Source of the DNA: Sphingobium sp. Z007
GTDB taxonomy: Bacteria > Pseudomonadota > Alphaproteobacteria > Sphingomonadales > Sphingomonadaceae
Length of the DNA stretch: 64,000 nucleotides
Reading direction: 5' to 3'
NCBI RefSeq assembly: GCF_900013425.1
Contig: NZ_FBXK01000005.1
Coordinates: 2,604,001-2,668,000 of the forward strand
This document shows positions 46,790 through 55,670 of this stretch, piece after piece (position 1 is the stretch's first letter; the number at the start of each line of letters is the position of its first letter). Under the pieces are notes generated by a model. The model was not told the origin of the DNA, did no database searches, and saw only the letters and a list, made by a program, of their open reading frames with translations. The translations under genes and the position numbers were made by a program.

Positions 46790-46804
46790 GTTGCAATTTG
46801 CAAC
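46790..46804. promoter_or_regulatory. 15-base palindrome between the OYE and EamA genes
   Basis: GTTGCAA-T-TTGCAAC is a perfect palindrome placed 20 bases upstream of the OYE start codon and 36 bases upstream of the EamA start. Such placement fits an operator that would block both genes. Confidence 0.5.
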
Positions 46805-46839
46805 GGGACTTGATGCGTAAAGCCAGCTAGGGAGCCGGC

Positions 46840-47721
46840 ATGTCAAGTTCAACCCCCGTCGGGCGGATCGATATGCCGCGCTTCGCCTTTCCCGCGCTGC
46901 TGCTGGCGAATCTGATCCTGCCGCTGGGGCCGGTGCTGGTGCGCCTGTCCGATGTCGGGCCGGTGGCGGCGGCCTTCTGGCGGCTGGCGCTCGCCCTGCC
47001 CTTCCTGCTGCTGCTGGCGCGGCCGGGCATAAGGCGCACGCCGCCCACGCGGGGCGAATGGATGGCGCTGGCGCTGGCGGGCCTCGTCTTCGCCGCCGAC
47101 CTCGCCGCCTGGCATGTCGGCATCCTCTATACCAAGGTCGCCAACGCCACGATATTCGGCAATATGAGCGGGCTGTTCCTGCCCGCCTGGGGGATGCTGG
47201 TGCTGCGCCAGAAGCCCCGCGGATTGCAGACGGCCGCGCTCGCACTGGCGGGCGCAGGCGCGCTGGTGATGATGGGCGGCAGCTACGAGCTGTCGATCGG
47301 CAACCTCAAGGGCGACCTGCTCTGCCTGGTCGCGGGCATCCTCTACACCGTTTATCTGCTGATCGTGCAACAGGTGCGCGGGCGGCTGGACAGCTGGTCG
47401 GTGCTCACGGTGTCGAGCGTGGTCAGTGCGCCGGCGCTGCTGCTGTGCGCGCTGGCGCTGGGCGAGCGGGTGATACCGGGGAATTGGACTCCACTGATCG
47501 TCCTGGCGCTGTCGAGTCAGCTGATCGGCCAGGGGCTGCTGACCTATGCGATCGGCTGGTTCTCGCCGCTGGTGCTGGGGGTCAGCCTGCTGCTGCAACC
47601 GGCGGTGGCGGCGCTGCTTGGCTGGCTGCTGTTTGGCGAATGGCTCAGTCCGGTCGACATGGTCGGCACCGCGGCGGTTGCGGCGGCGCTGGTCCTTGTG
47701 CGCCTGCCCTCGCGCGCCTAA
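46840..47721 (+). CDS. EamA/DMT family transporter
   Basis: The 293-residue protein has about ten hydrophobic segments in two EamA repeats, starting LLLANLILPLGPVLVRLSDVG with FWRLALALPFLLLLA next, and ending QPAVAALLGWLLFGEWLSPVDM. The substrate is unknown; EamA members move amino acids, nucleotides or drugs. It is divergent from the OYE gene. Confidence 0.88.
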   Translation: MSSSTPVGRIDMPRFAFPALLLANLILPLGPVLVRLSDVGPVAAAFWRLALALPFLLLLARPGIRRTPPTRGEWMALALAGLVFAADLAAWHVGILYTKVANATIFGNMSGLFLPAWGMLVLRQKPRGLQTAALALAGAGALVMMGGSYELSIGNLKGDLLCLVAGILYTVYLLIVQQVRGRLDSWSVLTVSSVVSAPALLLCALALGERVIPGNWTPLIVLALSSQLIGQGLLTYAIGWFSPLVLGVSLLLQPAVAALLGWLLFGEWLSPVDMVGTAAVAAALVLVRLPSRA

Positions 47722-47730
47722 ATACGATTT

Positions 47731-48393
47731 ATGAGCGAAACATCGGACCGCACCCTCGACGAAATCCGCGCGCTGCTGGCCCCTGCGCTGGCGCGCCATG
47801 CCGCCTTTGACGGGTGGCGCCCACAGGCCGTGGCGATGGCTGCGGCGGAAGAGGGCGTGGATGCGGACATCGCCGCTCTGGCTTTTGCCGATGGCGCGAT
47901 CGACATGATCGACGCCTGGTTCGCCAGCATCGACGCCCGCATGATCGAAGCGCTGCCGGCGGACGAACTGGCGGCGCTGTCGATCCGCAAGAAAATCACC
48001 GTCCTGATCGAGGCGCGGCTGGCGCTGCTGGCGCCCGATCGCGAAGCGCTGCGCCGCGCGATCGCCATCCTCGCGCTGCCGACCAACGCCCTGCGCGCCG
48101 CCCGGCTGGGCTGGCGCGCGGCGGACGTGATGTGGCGTGCAGCGGGCGACACGACGACGGACCTCGCCCATTACAGCAAGCGCACGACGTTGACCGCGCT
48201 CTACACCGCCACGCTGTTGGTGTTCGTGGATGACGACAGCGAGGGCCATGCCGACAGCCGCGCCTTCCTGGCGCGCCGGATCGACAATGTGATGCAATTC
48301 GAAAAGCTCAAGGCGAAGGTCAAGGGCGCAGGCAGCGGCGAGCGGCTGAGCCTGTCGCGCTTCATCGGCCGCTTACGCTACCCCGCTATCTGA
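47731..48393 (+). CDS. COQ9-family ubiquinone biosynthesis protein
   Basis: COQ9 proteins bind lipids and help COQ7-type hydroxylation in ubiquinone synthesis. The 220-residue product shows a TetR-like first part (FDGWRPQAVAMAAAEEGVD), IRKKITVLIEARL, then ADVMWRAAGDTTTDLAHYSKRTTLTALYTATLLVFVDD, the family signature around the WRAAGD-T-D-NxYTKR site. It begins 9 bases after the EamA gene. The call is secure; direct activity is not expected. Confidence 0.92.
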   Translation: MSETSDRTLDEIRALLAPALARHAAFDGWRPQAVAMAAAEEGVDADIAALAFADGAIDMIDAWFASIDARMIEALPADELAALSIRKKITVLIEARLALLAPDREALRRAIAILALPTNALRAARLGWRAADVMWRAAGDTTTDLAHYSKRTTLTALYTATLLVFVDDDSEGHADSRAFLARRIDNVMQFEKLKAKVKGAGSGERLSLSRFIGRLRYPAI

Positions 48394-48445
48394 CGGCGTA
48401 TCGATCCTGGCAGCGCGCGATTCGCGCTGGTCTTTCCCAATCGGT

Positions 48446-48463
48446 ATTGATAGTCACTCGCAG
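48446..48463 (-). promoter_or_regulatory. Candidate Fur box upstream of feoA
   Basis: The reverse strand reads CTGCGAGTGACTATCAAT, close to Fur boxes of the form TGCGAATGATTATCAAT. It ends 24 bases before the feoA GTG. Confidence 0.45.
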
Positions 48464-48487
48464 AAATAGCCCGCGAGTATCTTTCCT

Positions 48488-48742
48488 GTGCGTCTTACCG
48501 ACCTGCCGTTGCGCCAACCTGCTTATGTCGACCTGATCGATTGGTCTGTCCTGTCGCCGTCGGAAGGCCAGCGGCTGCGCGAATTCGGCCTGTGTGAGGG
48601 CGCGAGCGTTGAAGCGCTGCACCATGGCGGGATTTTCGGCAAGGGGCCGATCGCTTGCCGTATTGGCCGCATGACCATCGCGATGCGGCGCAGTCATGCC
48701 GCCGCGGTCACGGTGCGCACGGGACCGGAGCAGGACATATGA
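48488..48742 (+). CDS. feoA: Ferrous iron transport protein A
   Basis: FeoA is a small SH3-like protein needed for FeoB function. The 84-residue product begins at a GTG and shows LSPSEGQRLREFGLCEGASVEALHHGG followed by GPIACRIGRMTIAMRRSHA, the family core. Its stop overlaps the feoB start (ATGA). Confidence 0.93.
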   Translation: MRLTDLPLRQPAYVDLIDWSVLSPSEGQRLREFGLCEGASVEALHHGGIFGKGPIACRIGRMTIAMRRSHAAAVTVRTGPEQDI

Positions 48743-50598
48743 GCGCGCTGCCGCTGGTCGCGCTGGTCGGCAATCCCAATGCGGGCAAAAGCGCGCTGTT
48801 CAATGCGCTGACCGGCGCGCGGCAGAAGCTGGGCAATTATCCGGGCGTCACGGTGGAGCGCAAGGCGGGGCGATTGGCCCTGTCCGACGGCCGCCCGGTG
48901 GAGCTTGTCGATCTGCCCGGCACCTACAGCCTGGACCCCGGCAGCCCCGACGAACAGGTGACGCGCGACGTCGTGATGGGCAAGCAGACCGGCGAAAAGC
49001 GGCCCGACGCGCTGGTGATCGTCGTCGACGCCGCCAATCTGGACAATCATCTGCGCTTCGCGCTTGAACTTCTCGCACTTGGCCTGCCGACCATCGTCGC
49101 GCTCAACATGGTTGATCTGGCAACGCGCGACGGGCTTGAACTGGACGCAGCGGTGCTGGCGCGCGAACTGGGCGTGCCGGTGATATCGACCGTTGCGGTG
49201 CGCAAGCGCGGCTTAGATCATCTGCGCGAAGAACTGGAAGGGTTGCTGAACGGCGCGCCGCGCGCCTATCTCGGCGGTTCCGCGCAGGATTTCGATACGG
49301 TGCGCAGGGAAGCGGGCCGCATCGCGCGCGCCGCGATCGTGCGCGAGACCCCCTCCCGCCGACTGACCGCCGCGGTTGACCGGGTTGCGCTGCATCCTGT
49401 TTTTGGTCTTCTCCTGTTGCTCGCCCTCCTTTTTGTCATGTTCCAGGGGGTCTATACCTGGTCAGAAGCGCCGATGGCGTTGATCGAAGGACTGGCCGAG
49501 GCCGCCGCCAATGCGGTGCGCGGCGCCCTGCCCGACGGCATCGTCCGCTCCTTCCTGGTCGATGGCGTCATCAATGGTGTCGGATCGGTGGTCGTGTTCC
49601 TGCCGCAGATCCTGATCCTCTTCTTCTTCATCCTGATGCTGGAGGCGACCGGCTACATGGTCCGCGCCGCCTTCCTGATGGACGGGTTGATGGCGAAGGT
49701 CGGCCTGTCGGGTCGCGCCTTCATCCCGCTCCTGTCCTCCTTTGCCTGCGCCATTCCCGGCATCATGGCGACGCGGACCATCGCTGATCCCAGGGACCGG
49801 CTGACCACCATATTGATTGCGCCGCTGATGACCTGTTCGGCGCGGCTGCCGGTCTATGCCGTCATCATCGGTGCCTTCATTCCCGCGCGCGACGTGTTGC
49901 CGGGCGTGGGCCTTCAGGGCCTCGTCCTTTTCTGCCTCTATCTCGCCGGCATCGTCGGCGCGATGCTGGTCGCGATGCTGCTGCGCATGACCGTGACCAA
50001 GGGCGCGAGCGGCGGCTTCCTGATGGAAATGCCCAAATATCAGTGGCCCCGCCCGCAGGACATCCTGCTAGGCCTGTGGCAGCGTGCGGTCATCTTCTTG
50101 AAGCGCGCCGGCACGATCATCTTCACATCGACCGTGATCCTGTGGCTGCTCTTGAGCTTCCCGCGCGTGCCCGATGGCGATCCCACAAGCCAAGTCGATC
50201 ATTCGATCGCCGGGCGGATTGCGAGCGGCCTCAACGTCGTGCTGGAACCGATCGGCTTCAACCGCGACATTTCGCTGGCACTGATCCCGGCGATGGCGGC
50301 GCGCGAAGTCGCGGTGTCGGCGCTCGCCACCGTCTATTCGATCGACGCGGGCGACGATGAAGCGCTGCTGGAACGGAGCCTGGGCGATCGGCTGAAGGAC
50401 CAATGGCCGCTGCCCACCGCCCTTGCCTTCCTCGCCTGGTTCGTGTTCGCGCCGCAGTGCATTTCCACTATCGCGGTCACCCGGCGCGAGACGAACGGGT
50501 GGAAATGGCCGATGTTCATGGTCGGATACCTGTTTGCACTGGCTTATGTCGCGGCGGGCATCACCTACTGGACCGCGACGGCCTTGGGTTTGGGGTAG
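48739..50598 (+). CDS. feoB: Ferrous iron transporter FeoB
   Basis: FeoB is the GTPase-linked Fe(II) importer. The 619-residue product has the G protein motifs GNPNAGKSALFNALTG, the G3 motif in DLPGTYSLDPGSPDEQV, NMVD and a switch region, followed by two Gate-type membrane halves (SFACAIPGIMATRTI, MTCSARLPVYAVIIGAF) and C-terminal helices. It is shorter than the E. coli protein of about 770 residues, mostly through a shorter C-terminal region. It is translated together with feoA. Confidence 0.95.
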   Translation: MSALPLVALVGNPNAGKSALFNALTGARQKLGNYPGVTVERKAGRLALSDGRPVELVDLPGTYSLDPGSPDEQVTRDVVMGKQTGEKRPDALVIVVDAANLDNHLRFALELLALGLPTIVALNMVDLATRDGLELDAAVLARELGVPVISTVAVRKRGLDHLREELEGLLNGAPRAYLGGSAQDFDTVRREAGRIARAAIVRETPSRRLTAAVDRVALHPVFGLLLLLALLFVMFQGVYTWSEAPMALIEGLAEAAANAVRGALPDGIVRSFLVDGVINGVGSVVVFLPQILILFFFILMLEATGYMVRAAFLMDGLMAKVGLSGRAFIPLLSSFACAIPGIMATRTIADPRDRLTTILIAPLMTCSARLPVYAVIIGAFIPARDVLPGVGLQGLVLFCLYLAGIVGAMLVAMLLRMTVTKGASGGFLMEMPKYQWPRPQDILLGLWQRAVIFLKRAGTIIFTSTVILWLLLSFPRVPDGDPTSQVDHSIAGRIASGLNVVLEPIGFNRDISLALIPAMAAREVAVSALATVYSIDAGDDEALLERSLGDRLKDQWPLPTALAFLAWFVFAPQCISTIAVTRRETNGWKWPMFMVGYLFALAYVAAGITYWTATALGLG

Positions 50599-50615
50599 CT
50601 TCCGCCTAGACGGCG

Positions 50616-50644
50616 AAAGCGGCAGGACTATAAGGGGCCGCTTT
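50616..50644 (+). terminator. Hairpin between feoB and ssb
   Basis: AAAGCGGC pairs with GCCGCTTT around a 13-base loop, 18 bases after the feoB stop and 18 bases before ssb. It has no real T run, so it may be a weak terminator or part of the ssb leader. Confidence 0.3.
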
Positions 50645-50661
50645 AGAGCTTCGGAGGAATC

Positions 50662-51237
50662 ATGGCAGGGTCTGTCAACAAGGTCATTCTGGTCGGCAAT
50701 CTGGGCGCCGACCCGGAGGTCAAGAGCTTCCAGAATGGCGGCAAGATTTGCAATCTGCGCATCGCGACGTCCGAAAGCTGGAAGGACCGGATGACCGGCG
50801 AGAAAAAAGAGCGCACCGAATGGCATAATGTCGTCATCAATGGCGAAGGCCTGGTCGGCGTGGCTGAACGCTTCCTGCGCAAGGGCAGCAAAATCTATGT
50901 CGAGGGCCAGCTGCGCACCCGCAAATGGCAGGACCAGTCAGGCAATGACCGCTACACGACCGAAGTCGCGCTGTCGGGGCCGGGCGCGGTGCTGACCATG
51001 CTGGACGGCGCGCCGGGTGGTGGCCAGGGCGGCGGCGGCGGTGGCCGGTCGCAGCAGGGCGTGAGCGACTGGGGCGCATCGTCGGACGGCTATGATGATT
51101 TCGGCGGTGGTTCGGGCGGCGGCCAGGGCGGCGGCGGCTTTGGCGGCGGACGCTCGCAGGGCGGCGGCGCGTCTGGCGGCGGCCGGGCGGGCAGCCCCAA
51201 TTTCGACAATGATCTGGACGATGAAGTGCCGTTCTGA
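50662..51237 (+). CDS. ssb: Single-stranded DNA-binding protein
   Basis: SSB coats single-stranded DNA in replication and repair. The 191-residue product has an OB fold (residues 1 to about 110, with [30 protein letters not shown] and [18 protein letters not shown]), a long glycine-rich flexible linker and the acidic tip [10 protein letters not shown] that docks partner proteins. GGAGGAATC precedes the ATG. I see no LexA box upstream. Confidence 0.97.
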   Translation: MAGSVNKVILVGNLGADPEVKSFQNGGKICNLRIATSESWKDRMTGEKKERTEWHNVVINGEGLVGVAERFLRKGSKIYVEGQLRTRKWQDQSGNDRYTTEVALSGPGAVLTMLDGAPGGGQGGGGGGRSQQGVSDWGASSDGYDDFGGGSGGGQGGGGFGGGRSQGGGASGGGRAGSPNFDNDLDDEVPF

Positions 51238-51258
51238 GCGCTTAGGTTCAGGGACATG

Positions 51259-51293
51259 AAAAAGGCGGCTTCCCATGCGGAGCCGCCTTTTTC
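51259..51293 (+). terminator. Intrinsic terminator after ssb
   Basis: AAAAAGGCGGCT pairs with AGCCGCCTTTTT around a 10-base loop, followed by a T run, shortly past the ssb stop. Confidence 0.88.
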
Positions 51294-51301
51294 ATTCGTT
51301 C

Positions 51302-51327
51302 CGTGCTCCCGCGCAGGCGGGAGCACG
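51302..51327. repeat. CTCCCGC-GCAG-GCGGGAG hairpin element
   Basis: An 11-bp perfect stem CGTGCTCCCGC with a GCAG loop lies between convergent ssb and galU. A related, imperfect hairpin (GCTCCCGCCTGCGCAGGAGC) occurs at 30038, between hisD and hisG. Confidence 0.6.
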
Positions 51328-51339
51328 TCATGCCGCAGT

Positions 51340-52215
51340 TCAGCGCGCCAGTTCTGCCGTCGCGAAGGCGCGAATATGGTCGCCCAGATCCGCGCGCTCC
51401 AGCGCCAGCGCCAGGTTCGCCTCGATATAGCCGGCCTTCGACCCGCAATCGAAACGGCGGCCGTCGAAGGTGACGCCGTGGAAAGGCTGCTTGCCGATCA
51501 GCGAGGCCATCGCGTCGGTCAGCTGGATTTCCCCGCCCGCGCCCTTTTCCTGGGTTTCCAGGATCTTCATGACGTCGGGCTGAAGGATATAGCGGCCGGG
51601 CAAGATCAAGTTGCTGGGCGCGGTGCCAAGCTTGGGCTTTTCGACCAGCCCCTTCACCTCCGTCAGCACGCCGTCGCGCGCGCCCGGATCAATCACGCCA
51701 TAGCTGGGCGTCTGGTCCATCGGAATTTCCAGCGCGCAGACCAGATTGCCGCCGACCTTCTCATAGGCGTCGACCATCTGCTTCATGCAGCCATTGCCCT
51801 TTTCGCCCTTCATGAACTCGTCAGGCAGCAGGATGGCGAAGGGTTCGTCGCCGATGATGTCGCGCGCGACCCAGATGGCGTGGCCCAGGCCCAGCGATTC
51901 CTGCTGGCGCAGGAAGACGGCATTGCCCGGATCGAGCCGCGTCCCCTCCAGCGCCGACAAATCCTTGCCACGTTCGCGCTGCAACGTCTCACATTCGAAG
52001 GCGATGTCGAAATAATCCTCGATCGCGCCCTTGCCGCGGCCGGTCACGAAGATGAACTGTTCGATCCCCGCTTCGCGCGCTTCGTCCACCGCATATTGGA
52101 TCAGCGGGCGATCGACCACCGGCAGCAATTCCTTGGGCACCGCCTTGGTCGCGGGCAGGAAGCGCGTGCCGAGGCCAGCGACGGGAAATACGGCTTTACG
52201 AATCGGCTTGGTCAA
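51340..52215 (-). CDS. galU: UTP-glucose-1-phosphate uridylyltransferase
   Basis: GalU makes UDP-glucose for surface polysaccharides. The start is a TTG at 52215 (GAAGGGGATT upstream), which gives the usual start TKPIRKAVFPVAGLG and 291 residues. Motifs are GLGTRFLPATKAVPKELLPV (sugar-nucleotide binding), ALEIPMDQTPSYGVID, GRYILQPDVM and the end DFDCGSK-type RRFDCGSKAGYIEA. The call is secure. Confidence 0.95.
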   Translation of the reverse strand: MTKPIRKAVFPVAGLGTRFLPATKAVPKELLPVVDRPLIQYAVDEAREAGIEQFIFVTGRGKGAIEDYFDIAFECETLQRERGKDLSALEGTRLDPGNAVFLRQQESLGLGHAIWVARDIIGDEPFAILLPDEFMKGEKGNGCMKQMVDAYEKVGGNLVCALEIPMDQTPSYGVIDPGARDGVLTEVKGLVEKPKLGTAPSNLILPGRYILQPDVMKILETQEKGAGGEIQLTDAMASLIGKQPFHGVTFDGRRFDCGSKAGYIEANLALALERADLGDHIRAFATAELAR

Positions 52216-52349
52216 GTTGGAATCCCCTTCACGCGGACGCGATCGGGCCTTGGATTGCCGCCCGTGCAAAAAAGGTCAAGCGCCGCGCGTGCGTTCGAAA
52301 AACAAAGACATAAGCGGCCATGACCGATCAATGCCGATCAATCACCGCC

Positions 52350-52817
52350 CTATACGGCGAGCAGACGGCTCGCGACGGCTTCGAGCGCCGCGATTTCGCC
52401 ATCGAGATGGTCAAACGCAACATGCTGGATAGTGTTGCGGCTGTCGCGGCAGGTAAAGCCGCCTGGTTCGGGCTGGTGAAAGCCCTGGATGATGAGCGCG
52501 CGGAAGCGGTCGATTCGCTGAATGTCGCGCTCGATCGCGGAGATTTCGGTCAGCGCGCTGGCGTTGCGTCGGTCGCGCATCGCGACCATCGTCCGCAATT
52601 CGGTCATCAGCTTGGCCATGCTCGGCCGGGTCCGGGCGCCCACGGTGCGCACATCGCCCATGGCGTCACGCAATTGGCCGATCTTGGCTTCCAGACTCTG
52701 TTCCAGCATCGTCCACGCGCAGACGAGCCGCCCGACCGCGCAGAGCAGCGCCGCATCTTCCGGCGCATAATCCGAGACCGCCTTGCCGCTCACGTCAGAA
52801 ACCAATTGCACGCCCAC
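52350..52817 (-). CDS. Hypothetical protein, mostly helical
   Basis: This 155-residue protein is predicted to be almost all helix: CAVGRLVCAWTMLEQSLEAK, then LMTELRTMVAMRDRRNASALTEI and RFRALIIQGF. The pattern (a helical bundle followed by a conserved RDSRN-like site) resembles small uncharacterised bacterial proteins, but I recognise no family. No signal peptide is visible. It stands alone between galU and the small SDHAF4-like gene. Confidence 0.6.
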   Translation of the reverse strand: MGVQLVSDVSGKAVSDYAPEDAALLCAVGRLVCAWTMLEQSLEAKIGQLRDAMGDVRTVGARTRPSMAKLMTELRTMVAMRDRRNASALTEISAIERDIQRIDRFRALIIQGFHQPEPGGFTCRDSRNTIQHVAFDHLDGEIAALEAVASRLLAV

Positions 52818-52991
52818 GCCCCATTATCTCCTCTTGGCCGCCAGCCTTCCGAGTTCCCGCAGCAAAAGGCCAGAGTGGGGCGCTTGGCTCCCCGCAATGG
52901 CGGCACGGGCCATCGGCAGCCGTGCAAAATCGGCGGCGAGTCGAAAGAGACAAAAGCGTCAGACAAACACAATCAATGGCTTAACGCCTTT

Positions 52992-53165
52992 TCAGAAATC
53001 GATCGCGATGCCTTTGCGCTCCCAATCGCCGTAACGCACCGGGCTCATCGCCTCGTCATGAGGCGTAGGGCGGTCCAGCGGATCGGGCTGCGGCACCGGC
53101 GGGCTTTTGGACAGATGCGCGGGCGGCTTCACATGCGCGGGGCGCTTGCCGTTGAAGGTTCCCAT
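52992..53165 (-). CDS. SDHAF4-like protein (DUF1674), succinate dehydrogenase assembly
   Basis: This 57-residue gene reads MGTFNGKRPAHVKPPAHLSK at its start and ends RYGDWERKGIAIDF before the stop. The final block, with DRPTPHDEAMSPVRYGDWE before it, is the DUF1674/SDHAF4 signature (usually RYGDWExxGRxxDF). In eukaryotes such proteins help insert FAD-loaded succinate dehydrogenase subunit A; a like role is expected here. It is divergent from htpX. At 57 residues it is easily missed by length filters. Confidence 0.85.
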   Translation of the reverse strand: MGTFNGKRPAHVKPPAHLSKSPPVPQPDPLDRPTPHDEAMSPVRYGDWERKGIAIDF

Positions 53166-53261
53166 GAAGAGCGGCCTTTCGATTGCGGCGGGGCATCATC
53201 CACCCCATGTTCAGAACGATTGGATTAGCCGCTATCTGGGCCGACAAGGAGGCAAGTGCAA

Positions 53262-54194
53262 GTGAATGGCATGAAGACGACCATGCTGCTGGCGGCGCTG
53301 ACCGCGCTGTTCATGGCGCTGGGCTATACGCTGGGCGGCAGCGGCGGGGCGGTGATCGCGCTGCTGGTGGCGGCCGGCATGAACCTCTTCACCTACTGGA
53401 ACGCCGACAAGATCGTGCTGCGCATGCATGATGCGCGGGAGGTCGATGCCCAGAGCGCGCCCGAGTTCTACAATCTGGTCCGCGACCTGGCCCAGCGAGC
53501 GCAGCTTCCCATGCCGCGCGTCTATATCATCGACCAGGACGCACCCAACGCCTTCGCCACTGGGCGCAACCCGCAAAACGCCGCGGTCGCCGCCACCAGC
53601 GGCCTGCTGGCGATGCTGAGCCGCGACGAGGTGGCGGGCGTGATGGCGCATGAATTGGGCCATGTGAAGAACCGCGACACGCTGATCATGACCATGGTCG
53701 CGACGATCGCGGGCGCGATTTCCATGCTGGCCAATTTCGGCCTCTTTTTTCGCGGCGGCGACCGGGAGGGCGGCCATGGTACCATGATCGCCAGCCTGAT
53801 GGCGGTGATCGTCGCCCCCTTCGCGGCGATGATCGTGCAGATGGCGATCAGCCGCACCCGCGAATATGGCGCCGACCGGGCCGGGGCGGCGATCAGCGGC
53901 AATCCCCATGCGCTCGCTTCCGGCCTCGCCAAGATCGCGGGACAGGCAGAGCGAATCCCCAATCCGGTGGCGCAGCGCAATCCGGCGGCGGCGCAGCTTT
54001 ATATCGTGCCGACGCAAGTCAGCGAACTCTTCTCCACACATCCCGCGACAGAAAAGCGCATCGCCGCGTTGCAGGATATGGCGGCGGACATGGGCGCACC
54101 CAGGATGACGGCAGCGCCCCGCGCATCGGCCCTTGCGCCCGTCGGTACGCCGAAACGCCCCCGCAGCGCGCTCGACCCGCACGGCCGCCGCTAA
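53262..54194 (+). CDS. htpX: Membrane zinc protease HtpX
   Basis: HtpX degrades misfolded membrane proteins. I choose the GTG at 53262 because AAGGAGG lies 9 bases upstream and the product then begins [18 protein letters not shown], as in other HtpX proteins; an ATG lies at 53271. The 310-residue enzyme has four membrane segments and the zinc motif HELGH in [14 protein letters not shown]. The third zinc-ligand region [10 protein letters not shown] is present. Confidence 0.95.
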   Translation: MNGMKTTMLLAALTALFMALGYTLGGSGGAVIALLVAAGMNLFTYWNADKIVLRMHDAREVDAQSAPEFYNLVRDLAQRAQLPMPRVYIIDQDAPNAFATGRNPQNAAVAATSGLLAMLSRDEVAGVMAHELGHVKNRDTLIMTMVATIAGAISMLANFGLFFRGGDREGGHGTMIASLMAVIVAPFAAMIVQMAISRTREYGADRAGAAISGNPHALASGLAKIAGQAERIPNPVAQRNPAAAQLYIVPTQVSELFSTHPATEKRIAALQDMAADMGAPRMTAAPRASALAPVGTPKRPRSALDPHGRR

Positions 54195-54205
54195 AAAGCC
54201 TAACC

Positions 54206-54288
54206 CCGTTCGTTTCGAGCGAAGTCGAGAAATGCGGCTAAAGGCAGACGTCGCGCCATCCGCTTCTCGACACGCTCGCAGCGAACGG
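54206..54288. repeat. Palindromic intergenic element between htpX and the RsmB-type gene
   Basis: CCGTTCGTTTCGAGCGAAGTCGAG at the left (first 20 bases CCGTTCGTTTCGAGCGAAGT) faces TTCTCGACACGCTCGCAGCG at the right. This is a related variant of the elements at 28071, 28620 and 43139. Confidence 0.65.
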
Positions 54289-54325
54289 AGGTTTCTTTTT
54301 GGCCATTTTCTCCTAGGGACCGGGG

Positions 54326-55618
54326 ATGGTCCATAAATCAGCCACCCGCCCCGAAGATGTCCCCGGCCTGCCCGCCCGCCGCGCCGCGCTCAAACTGCTC
54401 GATGCGGTGCTGCGCCGGGGCGATCCGCTGGAGCTGGCGCTGCATGGCGCGGCGCAGGGATTGCCGCCCGCCGACCGCGCGCTGGTCCATGCGATCGCCG
54501 CCGAAACGCTGCGCCACCTGCCTGATCTCGATGCGCTGATCGACGGCGCGACCCAGCAGATCCTGCCCCCCGACGCCAAGGCGCGGATGGTGCTGCGCAT
54601 CGCGCTCGTCCAGACATTGGTGCTCGACACCCCGGCCCATGCGGCCATTGCGACGGCCCTGCCGCTGGTCGACGGTGGGCCGCGCAAGCTGGTCCATGGC
54701 GTGTTCGGCACGGTGACGCGCGGGGAACCCACCCTGCCCGTCCCCCCGACCCTGCCTGCCGAGGTCGCCGAGCGCTGGGGCGCCCAATGGGGCGAGGCGA
54801 TGCCGCAGGCCGCCGCCCATGCCTATGCGATCCGGCCACCGGTCGATGTGAGCCTGCGTGACGCGGCTGAGACAGCGAAGTGGACAGTTGAATTGAACGG
54901 CGCGTCCTTCGCGCCCGGCCATGTCCGTTTGCCTGAAAGCGTCGCTATCCCGACCCTGCCGGGCTTTGCGGAAGGCGCCTGGTGGGTGCAGGATGTCGCT
55001 GCCGCCTGCGCCGCGCGGCTACTGGGTCCGGGCGATGACCGAGTCGTTCTAGACCTGTGCGCCGCGCCGGGCGGCAAGACGATGCAGCTGGCGGCGGCCG
55101 GCTGGCGCGTCACCGCAATCGACCAATCGAAGAAACGGCTCGAGCGGCTGACCGAGAATCTGACGCGCACCGGCCTGACCGCCGAGGTGGTGGCAACGGA
55201 CCTGCGGGCATGGCTGCCGGACGCACCGGTGGACGCGATCCTGCTCGACGCGCCCTGCACCGCGACCGGCATTTACCGCCGCCATCCCGACGTGCTGCAC
55301 CGCATCGGCCCGCGCCAGATCGCGGAGCTGGCCGAACTGCAAAGCGCCCTGCTGGCCCGCGCCGCCGACTGGCTGAAGCCGGGCGGCCGGATGATCTACG
55401 CCACCTGTTCGCTGGAACGGGCGGAGGGCGAAGAGCAGGTCGAGCGCTTCCTTGCCGACCGCCCGGACTTCGCGCTGGTGCCAATCGAACCCGACGAAAC
55501 GCCCGACGGCATCGCACCCACGGCGCAGGGCTGGCTGCGCACCCTGCCCGACACGCTGGCGGCGCAGGGCGGCACAGATGGATTTTTCATTGCCAGGCTT
55601 GCCAAGACGGCGAACTAA
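54326..55618 (+). CDS. RsmB/NOP-family RNA m5C methyltransferase
   Basis: The 430-residue enzyme has an N-terminal NusB-like helical domain (RRAALKLLDAVLRRGDPLEL, RALVHAIAAETLRHLPDLDAL) and a C-terminal methyltransferase domain. The latter shows the SAM motif DLCAAPGGKTMQLAA, the catalytic region DAPCTATGIYRRHPDV and the nucleophile in YATCSLERAEGEEQV. This arrangement fits 16S rRNA methyltransferase RsmB. Length agrees with the family. Target position not verified. Confidence 0.93.
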   Translation: MVHKSATRPEDVPGLPARRAALKLLDAVLRRGDPLELALHGAAQGLPPADRALVHAIAAETLRHLPDLDALIDGATQQILPPDAKARMVLRIALVQTLVLDTPAHAAIATALPLVDGGPRKLVHGVFGTVTRGEPTLPVPPTLPAEVAERWGAQWGEAMPQAAAHAYAIRPPVDVSLRDAAETAKWTVELNGASFAPGHVRLPESVAIPTLPGFAEGAWWVQDVAAACAARLLGPGDDRVVLDLCAAPGGKTMQLAAAGWRVTAIDQSKKRLERLTENLTRTGLTAEVVATDLRAWLPDAPVDAILLDAPCTATGIYRRHPDVLHRIGPRQIAELAELQSALLARAADWLKPGGRMIYATCSLERAEGEEQVERFLADRPDFALVPIEPDETPDGIAPTAQGWLRTLPDTLAAQGGTDGFFIARLAKTAN

Positions 55619-55670
55619 GCCTTAACCTTGATCAGCTTATAGAGGATTTCCCCGCTTAGAAGGTGTCCCC

